Shown here: one piece after another, positions 40,350-48,859 of the stretch | Layout: the number at the start of each line of letters is the position of its first letter | Position numbering within the stretch: position 1 is the stretch's first letter | Assembly: GCA_964471755.1 (NCBI GenBank) | Contig: CAYYJM010000004.1 | Coordinates: forward strand, 1 to 57,944 | Source of the DNA: CAYYJM01 sp964471755 | GTDB taxonomy: Bacteria > Planctomycetota > Planctomycetia > Gemmatales > Gemmataceae | Length of the DNA: 57,944 nt | Direction of reading: 5' to 3' | The notes under the pieces: model-generated | What the model was told of the DNA's origin: nothing | The model's database searches: none | What the model saw: the letters and a program-made list of their open reading frames with translations, nothing else | Made by a program: the position numbers and the translations under genes

Positions 40350-41021
40350 ATGGCCAGTATCTTCGAGCGTGCCCTCGAGTTCGTTCCGTCCGGTTCCACC
40401 ATCGGTCTCGGCTCTGGCCGAACGGCAGGCGAGTTCATTCGCCTGCTCGGTGCCCGTGTTCGCGCCGGCTTTCCGGTGCGTGGGGTGCCCACCTCCCAGG
40501 CCAGCGCCGCCCTCGCCGAGCGCGAGGGGATTCCGCTCGTCTCGCTGGAGGCCGGCTTCCCGCTCGCCGTCACCATTGACGGGGCCGACGAGGTCGATCC
40601 GCAACTGAACCTGATCAAGGGCTACGGTCGCGCCCTGGTCCGCGAGAAGGTCGTCGCCGTCGCGTCCGGGAAGCTCGTCATCGTCGTCGGCCCCGGCAAG
40701 GAGGTGCCGCAGCTCGGCGATCGACGCAAGCTCCCCGTCGAGATCGTTCCCTTCGCCCTGCCCCTGTGTCGGCGTCGCCTGGAAGAACTGGGCTGCCAGC
40801 CCATCCTCTACGAGCATGATGGTCAGTACGTGCCGACCGACAATGGCAACGCCATCCTCGATTGTGTCATCCCGCCGCTGGGCCACCCGGCCGAGCTGGA
40901 GGCGAAGATCCTCGCCATCCCCGGCATCATCGATACCGGTCTGTTTCTCGGCCTGGCCCACACCGTCCTGATCGGCGACGATCAGTTTCGGCTCGTCCGC
41001 GAGCGAACTCGCGGAGCGTGA
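40350..41021 (+). CDS. rpiA: Ribose-5-phosphate isomerase A
   Basis: The 223-residue enzyme interconverts ribose 5-phosphate and ribulose 5-phosphate in the pentose phosphate pathway. Family motifs are all present: phosphate loop GLGSGRTA (19-26), DGADEVD (77-83) and KGYGRALVREK (90-100), containing the acid/base residues, then PTDNGNAILDC and DTGLFLGLA. The length is normal. ATG 40350 with GGGG upstream is chosen over 40326, which lies at the edge of preceding unrelated sequence. The gene is monocistronic by position, with the palindromic element upstream and a convergent gene downstream (3 bases between). Confidence 0.95.
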   Translation: MASIFERALEFVPSGSTIGLGSGRTAGEFIRLLGARVRAGFPVRGVPTSQASAALAEREGIPLVSLEAGFPLAVTIDGADEVDPQLNLIKGYGRALVREKVVAVASGKLVIVVGPGKEVPQLGDRRKLPVEIVPFALPLCRRRLEELGCQPILYEHDGQYVPTDNGNAILDCVIPPLGHPAELEAKILAIPGIIDTGLFLGLAHTVLIGDDQFRLVRERTRGA

Positions 41022-41024
41022 CGG

Positions 41025-43274
41025 TCACTTCGTCGCGTCGGGAAAATCCCAGATCGGCAGGTCCGCGACGCTTCGCTTCGCCGCCTCGGAGACCGGGATG
41101 CCCCAGTAGGCGAACGCCGGGACGAGGCTCTTGCCGCACGTCGTCGAGAAGCGCGTCAGCCACTGATCGCGTTCCTCGGCGTCACCCCGTGGCAGCTGCC
41201 GGGCCGGCGTCTTGCGGTACTCCGCGAACACCTTCTTGAACGTCTCCCAGCCGAACGCCTCCTGCATCTGCTTGTAGACGATCAGGGCCACGAACGGATC
41301 CTTCTTCCAGTCGTCGAACTTCGCTCCGGCCGCACGGTACTTGCGGGCGTGCCGCTGGATCGACGCGGGCTGGATCGCGTCGTGGAGCGGTGCCTTCGGA
41401 CAGAGCGTTTCCGTCACGTAGATCGAGTACAGATTGCACGTCACCTCGACGGTGCCGTCGAAGGTCCACGCTCGACCCTGATGATTGTGCCCCAGTTCGT
41501 GGAAGTAGCCCCACGCTCCCTCCCGCTGGATGCGATCAACGTCGAGCGCTCGTTTGCCCTCGTTCAGCGGCCCCATGATCGGATAGCCCGAGTGCATGTA
41601 GCCCGCCGAGATCTGCACGTCGTGAACGAGCCGCTCCGCACGGCCGCGCTGGTGACCGACCGTTGTCAGATCCGCACACGCATCGAGTACACGGTCCCAG
41701 AAATTCATCAGCGCGATCGGATCATCCACACGCCGGGCGTCCTCGCTCGGCACGGTCAGAATGACCTTGTCACTGGCGAACTCGGCCCAGGGTCCGGGAT
41801 GAGCGCGGACCTTCGCCCACTCTTCCTTCGTCGTCTTGCCGTGGACGTACAGGGGTGCCTCGACCGCACCGGTGATCGTCGCTCGTACTCCACCGAGGTT
41901 CGCCTTCACCGGCGCGACGAGATAGACGAGCCCGCCGAACGCGTTCGCCGCCTTCGTCTTCGCCTGAGCGAGCGCCACCCGGCGAACGATCTCCGGCGAC
42001 CGCCGCCACGTCTCCAGGTGCCAGAGCGTGTCGGTGTGACAGCCGATTTGCACCTGGAGGCCCTTGCCGACGAGGCCCGGCGGGATTTCGACCGTGATCG
42101 TCTCCCCTGGCGCGGCATACAGCCCGGTGCTGAACCAGAGCGACGAGTTGGCCGAGGTGCCAACGCCATCGCAGACGTAGCCGGCCGCTCCGCTCGTGAA
42201 GTTCACCGTCTTCTCGACCCGGCGGGCATCGCTGGGCACACGGCCCGGAAAGGCGTCGGCTCCGGGGGCCGCTGGCACCTCCTCGGCTGGAAGCGCCTGC
42301 ACCAGTCGGTTTCGCAGACCGGTGACGAGACGGGCGGCACCATCCTTCTTCGTCAATGGCCGGGTCGGCGTCGGCGGCGCGGTCGTCGCCGTGGACAGTG
42401 CCTTGCGCAGTTGCTCGCGGATCGGCCGAGCGTTCTCGGCTGGCAGCGCCTCCATTGCCCGCATGAGCGTCGCCTGAGCCACACCCAGATCGCTCGACTC
42501 CTTCCCGGCGAGGGCCTGCTCGGCGGCGGTCTGCGCCGACCGGACCAGAACGGCCGACGGAACCTCGCCGGTGGTCAGCACTCCGTTCGTCGGTCGGGTC
42601 AGCGTGTCGCTGGCCAGGCCGAGGCCGGCCGCGGCCAGCAGCTTCTGAGCCGCGCTGTCCCGTGCCAGCGTCTTGCCTGGATTGACCTGCTCCCAGCCCC
42701 AGCCCGGCAACCCGGTAATCAGTCCGCCGCCGTTCTCGACGTACCGCCGCAGTGCGGCGACGTCGCCCGCCTGGATCGCGTTCGCCTTGACGAGGACGAC
42801 CGACGACCGGCTCGCCTGGTCCACCCAGTTACCGCCAGCGACAGCGATGACCTTGATCCCGGCCGCCTCCAGAGCCTTCGCGGTTCCCTTCATGCCGACG
42901 ACGGCCACCGACCCGCCCTTGCCGCCTGCCCACCGCAGGGCATTCTCGACCAGCCGGCGCGTGTCTGCCTGACCGAGCGTCTCTGGGGTGAAGAACCCCT
43001 CGTGTCCGAAGACGACGACGCGGCCCTTACCGAGATGACTCCCGGCGACCACGAGGGCCGGCTGCCGGTTGGCCACCCCGGCCACGATCGGGAACGCCTT
43101 CTCTCCGAAGGCGATCACCGTGCCGGGCAATCCCGGGAAGCCGATCGACTGGACTCCCTCGACGAGAACGGCTCGGTCATCGGCCGCTTTCGGAGCCTCC
43201 GGCTGAGCGATCAGTATCGAACAGCCGGCCAGCAAGCCGACCAGAGCGACCGATAGGCGGACAGGACGTATCAT
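41025..43274 (-). CDS. M60-like (enhancin-type) zinc metallopeptidase with N-terminal GIFT/glutamine-amidotransferase-like domain
   Basis: The 749-residue exported protein has a signal peptide (VRLSVALVGLLAGCSILIAQ, possibly a lipoprotein at Cys). An N-terminal region to about residue 240 resembles IFT52/GIFT-type domains (GRVVVFGHEGFF, GLITGLPGWGW). The C-terminal peptidase has HELGHNHQ (592-599; HExxH zinc site) with a downstream Glu in GTVEVTCNLYS as third ligand, and segments typical of M60, which cut mucin-like glycoproteins. GGAGG lies six bases before ATG 43274. A planctomycete role in degrading host or algal glycoproteins is plausible. The gene is downstream of the HMA-MauE gene in the same direction, separated by a hairpin. 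Confidence 0.8.
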   Translation of the reverse strand: MIRPVRLSVALVGLLAGCSILIAQPEAPKAADDRAVLVEGVQSIGFPGLPGTVIAFGEKAFPIVAGVANRQPALVVAGSHLGKGRVVVFGHEGFFTPETLGQADTRRLVENALRWAGGKGGSVAVVGMKGTAKALEAAGIKVIAVAGGNWVDQASRSSVVLVKANAIQAGDVAALRRYVENGGGLITGLPGWGWEQVNPGKTLARDSAAQKLLAAAGLGLASDTLTRPTNGVLTTGEVPSAVLVRSAQTAAEQALAGKESSDLGVAQATLMRAMEALPAENARPIREQLRKALSTATTAPPTPTRPLTKKDGAARLVTGLRNRLVQALPAEEVPAAPGADAFPGRVPSDARRVEKTVNFTSGAAGYVCDGVGTSANSSLWFSTGLYAAPGETITVEIPPGLVGKGLQVQIGCHTDTLWHLETWRRSPEIVRRVALAQAKTKAANAFGGLVYLVAPVKANLGGVRATITGAVEAPLYVHGKTTKEEWAKVRAHPGPWAEFASDKVILTVPSEDARRVDDPIALMNFWDRVLDACADLTTVGHQRGRAERLVHDVQISAGYMHSGYPIMGPLNEGKRALDVDRIQREGAWGYFHELGHNHQGRAWTFDGTVEVTCNLYSIYVTETLCPKAPLHDAIQPASIQRHARKYRAAGAKFDDWKKDPFVALIVYKQMQEAFGWETFKKVFAEYRKTPARQLPRGDAEERDQWLTRFSTTCGKSLVPAFAYWGIPVSEAAKRSVADLPIWDFPDATK

Positions 43275-43312
43275 GCGGAACCTCCAGGGATGCAAACGAA
43301 AACACTCACACC

Positions 43313-43371
43313 GTCCGAGCCCGAGGAGCCGCGAGGGAATAGCAGTCCCTCGCGGCCCCTCGGGCTCGGAC
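43313..43371. repeat. Near-perfect 26-bp hairpin element
   Basis: Arms 43313-43338 and 43346-43371 pair over 26 bp with one mismatch and a 7-base loop (ATAGCAG). It lies six bases downstream of the HMA-MauE stop and upstream of the M60 gene. No T tract follows, so it may act as an RNA-stabilising or processing hairpin rather than a classical terminator. Confidence 0.8.
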
Positions 43372-43377
43372 CACCGA

Positions 43378-44136
43378 TCACATCAGCAGCATCGCCAGGG
43401 CCATCAGGGCCATGAGCAGGTCTTCGACCAGCGTGACCGTGGACATCGGCAGGTCGAAGAACGTGCCCAGGCAGGCACACTGGATCTTTCGGCCAGTGAA
43501 CAGCGACCGGATCACGCCGACCAGACCGAGGACCATCAGGGCGAGTGTCGCCAGGTTGACACCGACCATCGCAGCCGGGGCCAGACGCAGACTGTACGCG
43601 ATGCCCAGAGCCAGCTCGGCGAACGGATAGAGATAGCCCCACGCATACCAGCGCGCGGCCAGGACGTCGTAGCCGGCGTAGGTCATCGCGAAGCCGGGCA
43701 GGTTCAGCAGCTTGAAGAACGAGAAGACCAGGAAGAAGCCGGCCATGAAGACCGACATCGCCCGCATCGGCTCGAAGACGCCCGCGTTCCACTCGACGAT
43801 CGCGACGACGCCGAGCAGGTAGGCCAGGATGAGCAGCAGCGGATAGTACGTCGTCAGGGCCGAGCGTGGCGGCTTGCTCGGCTCGCTCGGCGGCAGCGGT
43901 GCGTTCATCGGCACCGGCTCCGGAGCCGGCAGTTCCTCCAGAATGCGGTAGCCGGCCCGGTTGAGCAGTTCCTCGACCCGGCTTCGCGGAACGTCGGTTT
44001 CGACGGTCAACACCTTGTCCGGGCCGGAAACGTCGGCGTGCCAGGAACGGATGCCCGGTTCCTCGGCCAGGATCGGGGCGATGCTCTGCACGCAGCCCTG
44101 GCAGCGCAGATTGGTCTTGAAACGATGCGTCGTCAT
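43378..44136 (-). CDS. Heavy-metal-associated (HMA) domain fused to MauE/DoxX-like membrane domain
   Basis: In this 252-residue protein, residues 5-70 form an HMA-like ferredoxin fold with metal-binding C12-x-x-C15 (RCQGC) and the VETDVPRSRVEELLNRAGY helix-strand end. A Pro-rich linker follows, then four hydrophobic segments (about 95-230) of the MauE/DoxX type ending in CACLGTFFDLPMSTVTLVEDLLM; C-x-C in that membrane part resembles the thiol-electron-transfer family. It may bind copper and move electrons or metal across the membrane. ATG 44136 overlaps ackA's stop by four bases (ATGA), so both are made together, an odd partnership. Confidence 0.75.
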   Translation of the reverse strand: MTTHRFKTNLRCQGCVQSIAPILAEEPGIRSWHADVSGPDKVLTVETDVPRSRVEELLNRAGYRILEELPAPEPVPMNAPLPPSEPSKPPRSALTTYYPLLLILAYLLGVVAIVEWNAGVFEPMRAMSVFMAGFFLVFSFFKLLNLPGFAMTYAGYDVLAARWYAWGYLYPFAELALGIAYSLRLAPAAMVGVNLATLALMVLGLVGVIRSLFTGRKIQCACLGTFFDLPMSTVTLVEDLLMALMALAMLLM

Positions 44137-45293
44137 GAAGCGTCTCCGGCGAGGATGCGGGCCGTGTGTCGGGCGATCATCCGTTCCTCGTCCGTCGGGA
44201 CGATGCGAACGACGACCCGGCTGGCCGGCGTCGAGATGATCTCACCATGTGCAGTATTCGCGGTCGGGTCAAGGTCCACGCCGAGCCAGGCGCAGCGCTG
44301 CCCAACCCGGGCTCGGACCGGGGCCGCATGTTCGCCGATACCGGCGGTGAAGATCAGAGCGTCGAGTCCGCCCAGAACCGCAGCGAGGGAACCAATCTCG
44401 CGGGCGATCCGGTAGCAGAAGAGCGCGACTGCCTCGGCCGCCTCGGGCCGATCGCTGGCCAGCAGATCGCGCATGTCCGCGCTGATGCCGGAAACACCGA
44501 GCAGGCCGGACTGCTTGTAGAGCAGGTCGTTCACCTCGTCGGCGTTCATCCGCTCGTGCTGAAGCAGGTAGAGCAGGACGCCCGGATCGATGGAGCCACA
44601 GCGCGTGCCCATGACGAGGCCATCCAGAGCGGTGAAGCTCATCGTCGTGGCGACGCTTCGGCCAGCGTCGAGAGCGCAGAGACTGGCCCCATTTCCGAGG
44701 TGACACACGATTGTCTTGCCCTGAGCGGCACGCGGATCGATCGCGGCGAGTCGGTCGGCGACGTACTCGAAGGACAGGCCGTGGAAGCCGTAGTGCTTGA
44801 CGCCCTGATCGAAGTAGCGGCGTGGCAGAGCGAACATCCGTTCGAGCCGATCCTGCGTGGCGTGGAAGGCCGTGTCGAAGCAGGCGATCTGTGGCAGGTC
44901 GGGCAGGCGCGTCAGGAGGTAGCGGATCGGATCGAGGTTGTGCGGCTGATGCAGCGGAGCCAGCGGAATCAGTTCCTCCAGCCGGGCCAGCACGTCCGGC
45001 GTGACGAGGACCGGAGCGGTGAACCGGTCACCGCCGTGGACGACACGATGACCGACGGCCACCAGCGGTTCATCGGTCATCAGACGCTGAAGCACCCAGT
45101 CGAGAACGTCCTCGCGGGAATGGCCCTCCAGATCAAAGTGTTCCTTCTCTCCGTGCGCGCTCACCTCGCTGACCTGAGGGTGAGTGTCGATGCGGTCGAT
45201 GAGGCCGTGCGTGGCCTCGTCGCCGAGGCGAAGCGAGTACTTCAGGGTGGCCGAGCCGGCGTTGAGGATGAGGAGCGGCGCGGATTCGTTCAT
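44133..45293 (-). CDS. ackA: Acetate kinase
   Basis: The 386-residue cytoplasmic enzyme transfers phosphate between acetyl phosphate and ADP/ATP in fermentative or overflow acetate metabolism. ASKHA signatures are present: LILNAGSATLKYSL (family signature 1), HRVVHGGDRF, CHLGNGASLCA (phosphate 2 loop), GTRCGSIDPG and FTAGIGEHAAPVRARV (family signature 2). The usual length is near 400. GGAGG precedes ATG 45293 with good spacing; the frame is open to 45389. No phosphotransacetylase gene is visible in the window. The gene is followed with a 4-base overlap by the HMA-MauE gene. Confidence 0.95.
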   Translation of the reverse strand: MNESAPLLILNAGSATLKYSLRLGDEATHGLIDRIDTHPQVSEVSAHGEKEHFDLEGHSREDVLDWVLQRLMTDEPLVAVGHRVVHGGDRFTAPVLVTPDVLARLEELIPLAPLHQPHNLDPIRYLLTRLPDLPQIACFDTAFHATQDRLERMFALPRRYFDQGVKHYGFHGLSFEYVADRLAAIDPRAAQGKTIVCHLGNGASLCALDAGRSVATTMSFTALDGLVMGTRCGSIDPGVLLYLLQHERMNADEVNDLLYKQSGLLGVSGISADMRDLLASDRPEAAEAVALFCYRIAREIGSLAAVLGGLDALIFTAGIGEHAAPVRARVGQRCAWLGVDLDPTANTAHGEIISTPASRVVVRIVPTDEERMIARHTARILAGDAS

Positions 45294-45507
45294 GACAAAC
45301 CTCCGGTGACCTCGAACGGCTGAGAGGCTATTCCGAATGCCCCTCGCCCCTGTACTCAGGGGCGAGAGGTAACGGTCTACCACCCTCACTCGTCATTGTA
45401 GCGATTGCAGTCAGCCCCTTGCGATGTCCGCGGGACGACCCTACAGCCCGCTATTCCAACATACAAGGGAACCGCTTGCGGGGCAGCACTGAGTTCCGGC
45501 TCGCCAC

Positions 45508-45541
45508 TTGACACTGTCACATAACGCTGTCACAATGTCAA
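45508..45541 (+). promoter_or_regulatory. Promoter with palindromic operator upstream of merR
   Basis: TTGACA (45508-45513) and CACAAT (45531-45536) are spaced by 17 bases. The same region is an inverted repeat, TTGACACTGT (45508-45517) and ACAATGTCAA (45532-45541), matching at 9 of 10 positions around a 14-base centre. The start codon of merR is 35 bases downstream. Self-regulation by the MerR protein is inferred; classical MerR promoters have 19-20-base spacers, so the 17-base spacing would suit a repressor. Confidence 0.65.
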
Positions 45542-45575
45542 CATGGAGGTTCACCTCCCGGAGAGAGGTACGACC

Positions 45576-46151
45576 ATGCAGGCAGCGGAGCCGAGCTGGA
45601 CGCTGGAGGAACTGACCGCTCAGGTCGCGCTGGCGCTGGGGGTGGATGGACCACGCCAGGAGAGCGGACGTGTGCGGGACGTTCCGGATCGGCGGACCAT
45701 CCGCTACTACGGCACGCTCGGTCTGATCGATCCGCCAGCGGGCTTTCGCGGACGAACGGCCCTGTATCACCGGCGTCACCTGTGGCAACTCGTGGCCATC
45801 AAGCGTCTGCAAGCTCGGGGCCTGACACTGACCGAGGTGCAGCAGCGTCTGCTCGGCCTGAGCGATGTCCGGTTGCGTCAACTGGCCGACGTGCCAGAGG
45901 ATCGGCCCGACTCGCCGCCGAACGCTGCGACTGCGGAGGAAGAACCCTTCTGGAAGACGGAGCCCGCTCCGGAGACAGCCTCGCGCACCCTCACGGCGGT
46001 GCCGCTGGCTCCCGGCGTCACCCTGCTGGTGGAGGGTGTCGCGCCGCTCGACGACCACGATCTCGCGGCCCTGCGTGCCTCGGCCGCTCCGCTACTCAAG
46101 CTCCTGAATCAACGCCGGATGGACCGAAACCCAACGGAGGAATCCGCATGA
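45576..46151 (+). CDS. MerR-family transcriptional regulator
   Basis: The 191-residue protein contains the winged helix of MerR, with RTIRYYGTLGLIDPP, GRTALYHRRHLWQLVAIKRLQARGLTLTEVQQRL. An atypical N-terminal extension (about 40 residues) precedes it, and a C-terminal region ends in a beta-rich PGVTLLVEGVAPLD segment that could sense a ligand. GAGAGG before ATG 45576 supports the start; the frame is open to 45543. Its TGA overlaps the ATG of the VIT/VWA gene (ATGA), and this gene pair is recurrent in bacteria. It likely represses or activates its own operon at the palindromic promoter just upstream. Confidence 0.8.
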   Translation: MQAAEPSWTLEELTAQVALALGVDGPRQESGRVRDVPDRRTIRYYGTLGLIDPPAGFRGRTALYHRRHLWQLVAIKRLQARGLTLTEVQQRLLGLSDVRLRQLADVPEDRPDSPPNAATAEEEPFWKTEPAPETASRTLTAVPLAPGVTLLVEGVAPLDDHDLAALRASAAPLLKLLNQRRMDRNPTEESA

Positions 46152-48670
46152 AGACGATGCCCCTGGTGTCCCTGCTGGACGACGCGGACCTGGCCCCTGT
46201 TTCAGGCGAAACGGCGGAGGCCGGCCTCGGCGCACTGCGGACGGAACGCGGTCTGCTGCCCCTGGAGGCGGTCGATCTCCGCGCCACGATCGACGGACTG
46301 ACGGCCCACTTACAGTTGACGCAGACGTTCGTCAACGTCCACGAACTGGCCCTGGAGGCGACGTACATTTTCCCGCTTCCCGAGCGCGCGGCGGTGCAGC
46401 GTTTCCGGCTGCAAATCGGCGATCGTCTCCTGGAAGGGGAGTTGAAGGAGCGCGGCCAGGCCCGGCGTGAGTATCGCGAGGCGATCGCGCAGGGACACCA
46501 GGCGGCGATCACCGAGGAGGAGCGGCCCGGCGTGTTCACCCTGCGCGTCGGCAACATCCCGCCGGGCGAGACGGCGACGGTGCATCTCGACCTGGCCCAG
46601 CCGCTGCCGTGCGTCGAGGGCGAGGCGCTGTTCCGGTTTCCGCTGGTCGTCGCGCCGCGGTACATTCCCGGCACGCCGATCCATCGGCCCGCGACGGGGA
46701 GCGGCACGGCCAGCGACACCGATGCCGTGCCGGACGCCTCGCGCATCAGTCCGCCGGTGCTGCTGCCCGGCTTCCCGAATCCGGTCGCTCTGTCGCTGGA
46801 GGTGTACTTCCCGCCGTCGGATCTGCTGCCGCACGCGGTACGTTCCAGTCTGCACACGGTGATCGAGAAGGGCAGCGGCGATGGCCTGCGCCTGCGAGTC
46901 CTGGTCGATGAGCGCCTCAACCGGGACTTCATCCTGCGTTTCCGGCTCGCCGAGCGCGGCATCCGCACGGCCCTGGCACTACATCCCGACGCCGATGGCG
47001 CGGGCGGCACCTTCGCGCTGACGGTGCTGCCGCCGATGCTGGAGGAGCAGCCGAGCCGGCCGCGCGACCTCGTCTTTATCCTCGATCGTTCCGGCAGCAT
47101 GCGCGGCTGGAAGATGGTCACCGCTCGGCGGGCGGTCATGCGTCTGGTGGAGAGCCTGACCGATCAGGATCGGTTCGCCGTGTACGCCTTTGATGATCGG
47201 ATCGACACGCCGGCGCGGTTTGACGGTGACCATCTCATGGCAGCGACGTTCGGCAACCGGACGACGGCGCTGGAGTTCCTCCAGGGCGTGGACGATCGCG
47301 GCGGTACGGAGATGGCTCGACCACTCGACCTGGCCCTGTCGCGCCTTCTGGAGGACGGCAGCGATCGCAGGCGTGACAAGGTCCTCGTGCTGATCACCGA
47401 TGGCCAGGTCGGCAACGAGACGCAGATTCTCAAGCGTCTCGGCACGCGGTTGGAGCATGTCCGCGTCCACGCTCTCGGCATCGACCAGTCGGTCAATGCC
47501 GGCTTCTTGCAGCAACTGGCGGACCTCGGCGGCGGCTCGAGTACGCTGGTCGAGTCGGAAGACCGGCTGGAGACGGCCATCGACCAGGTGCAGCGACGTA
47601 TCGGCACGCCGGTGCTGACCGCGCTGGCGGTGAAGGCCGAGGGGATGAGCATCGACGTGGATAGCCTGGTGCCGGCCCGGCTGCCGGACCTGTTCGCCGG
47701 GACGCCCGTGGTCATCCTCGGCCGATATGTCGGACGGGGCGAGGGGACCCTGACCCTGGCCGGTCGCTCGGCCGATGGTCAGGGTTGGAGCGTGCAGGTG
47801 TCCGCGAAAGAACAGGCTCACCCGGCGCTGGCCGCGCTGTGGGCTCGGCAGCGTCTGCGCGATCTGGAGGACCGTTATGCCATCGCGTCGTCAGCAGACC
47901 TGGAACGGCAGATCGTCGCGCTGTCGCTGCGGCACGGTGTGCTGTGTCGGTTCACGGCGTACGTCGTGGTCGATCGCTCGCGCGTGGTCAACGCGGGTGG
48001 CGAGCAGCACCAGGTGACGCAGGCCGTCGAGGCACCGGCCGGCTGGGACGAGAATCGTTCCAGTGGAAGGCAATTCGGCTACCGCCTGGCGTGCGCCGCT
48101 CCGCCGGAGATGGACGCGGACGAGGCTCAGGATGCCGCCCCGGCGCGGGAAGCGCTCCGCCGAAGGAGTCGGATGGCCCCGCCGGCGGCGAGTTCGCCAG
48201 CGCGGAGGAACGAACAGAAGGTTCAGAAGAAGGCGGATCGGGCGGCTCCGAGCGAGGCCGGCAGCGGGATGCTGTCCTCGCTGACGAGCATCGCAGGCAG
48301 GGTGTACGACGGCATCCAGGCCCTGTTCGGCATGGCACGCACGGCGGCGTCCAACCCGATCGACCGGTCGCGTTTCGTGCCCGGACTCGATGCTCTGCTG
48401 ATCACGTTCCGCACGGAGACGACCTACGTCCGCCGGATCGCCGGGCTGGAATCGACCCTTCAGCGTCTGCACGATCTCGCCGGGGAGATGGTCCGGGCGG
48501 GCGACCTCTCCGAAGAGGTGGTCCGACTCGGGCAGGCGATCGAGGCACTCAGCCAGGCGGCGAAGCAGGGTCCGCCGGATGAGGCGACTCTGACTCCGGT
48601 GTGGACTGACGTTCTGATGGCACTGGAAGCCTGTCGGGCCGTCGCCGAGCCGGAAGCGTTCTGGAAATGA
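46148..48670 (+). CDS. VIT and von Willebrand A domain protein
   Basis: The 840-residue protein has a VIT domain (residues about 35-165; EATYIFPLPERAAVQRF, GVFTLRVGNIPPGETATVHL) as in inter-alpha-trypsin inhibitor heavy chains. It is followed by a VWA domain with intact MIDAS (D313-R-S315-G-S317, then a Thr/Asp later in GTEMARPLD and ITDGQVGNE). The C-terminal part is helical and basic, without signal peptide or clear membrane segment, so it is probably cytoplasmic. MIDAS proteins bind protein ligands through a divalent metal. Translation is coupled to merR. A hairpin at 48684 ends the unit. The protein may belong functionally with the ATP-grasp cluster downstream, but the terminator argues for a separate transcript. 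Confidence 0.85.
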   Translation: MKTMPLVSLLDDADLAPVSGETAEAGLGALRTERGLLPLEAVDLRATIDGLTAHLQLTQTFVNVHELALEATYIFPLPERAAVQRFRLQIGDRLLEGELKERGQARREYREAIAQGHQAAITEEERPGVFTLRVGNIPPGETATVHLDLAQPLPCVEGEALFRFPLVVAPRYIPGTPIHRPATGSGTASDTDAVPDASRISPPVLLPGFPNPVALSLEVYFPPSDLLPHAVRSSLHTVIEKGSGDGLRLRVLVDERLNRDFILRFRLAERGIRTALALHPDADGAGGTFALTVLPPMLEEQPSRPRDLVFILDRSGSMRGWKMVTARRAVMRLVESLTDQDRFAVYAFDDRIDTPARFDGDHLMAATFGNRTTALEFLQGVDDRGGTEMARPLDLALSRLLEDGSDRRRDKVLVLITDGQVGNETQILKRLGTRLEHVRVHALGIDQSVNAGFLQQLADLGGGSSTLVESEDRLETAIDQVQRRIGTPVLTALAVKAEGMSIDVDSLVPARLPDLFAGTPVVILGRYVGRGEGTLTLAGRSADGQGWSVQVSAKEQAHPALAALWARQRLRDLEDRYAIASSADLERQIVALSLRHGVLCRFTAYVVVDRSRVVNAGGEQHQVTQAVEAPAGWDENRSSGRQFGYRLACAAPPEMDADEAQDAAPAREALRRRSRMAPPAASSPARRNEQKVQKKADRAAPSEAGSGMLSSLTSIAGRVYDGIQALFGMARTAASNPIDRSRFVPGLDALLITFRTETTYVRRIAGLESTLQRLHDLAGEMVRAGDLSEEVVRLGQAIEALSQAAKQGPPDEATLTPVWTDVLMALEACRAVAEPEAFWK

Positions 48671-48683
48671 CGCCCAACTTCCG

Positions 48684-48718
48684 GGCGAAGGCTGCCTCTG
48701 CTGTGGGCAGTCTTCGCC
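48684..48718 (+). terminator. Hairpin terminator after VIT/VWA gene
   Basis: A 13-bp stem (48684-48696 with 48706-48718, one G-T pair) with a 9-base loop lies 14 bases after the stop. There is no T tract, so Rho-independent function is uncertain. Confidence 0.5.
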
Positions 48719-48859
48719 TCGTTCCATCGCTCCGACATCGCCGAAGCCTGTCGGCGGAGGCACAAATCGACTGGCAGAATTGGTCCCATCTCGGTATAGA
48801 AGTTGCAGCCGACGCCCACACCACGGCACCATCGACCCGGCGAAGGGGAACCGATTCCG

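Noticed and set aside
41349..43256. 635-residue open frame on the plus strand
   Set aside because: Antisense shadow of the M60 peptidase gene, with Arg-rich composition and no recognisable motif.
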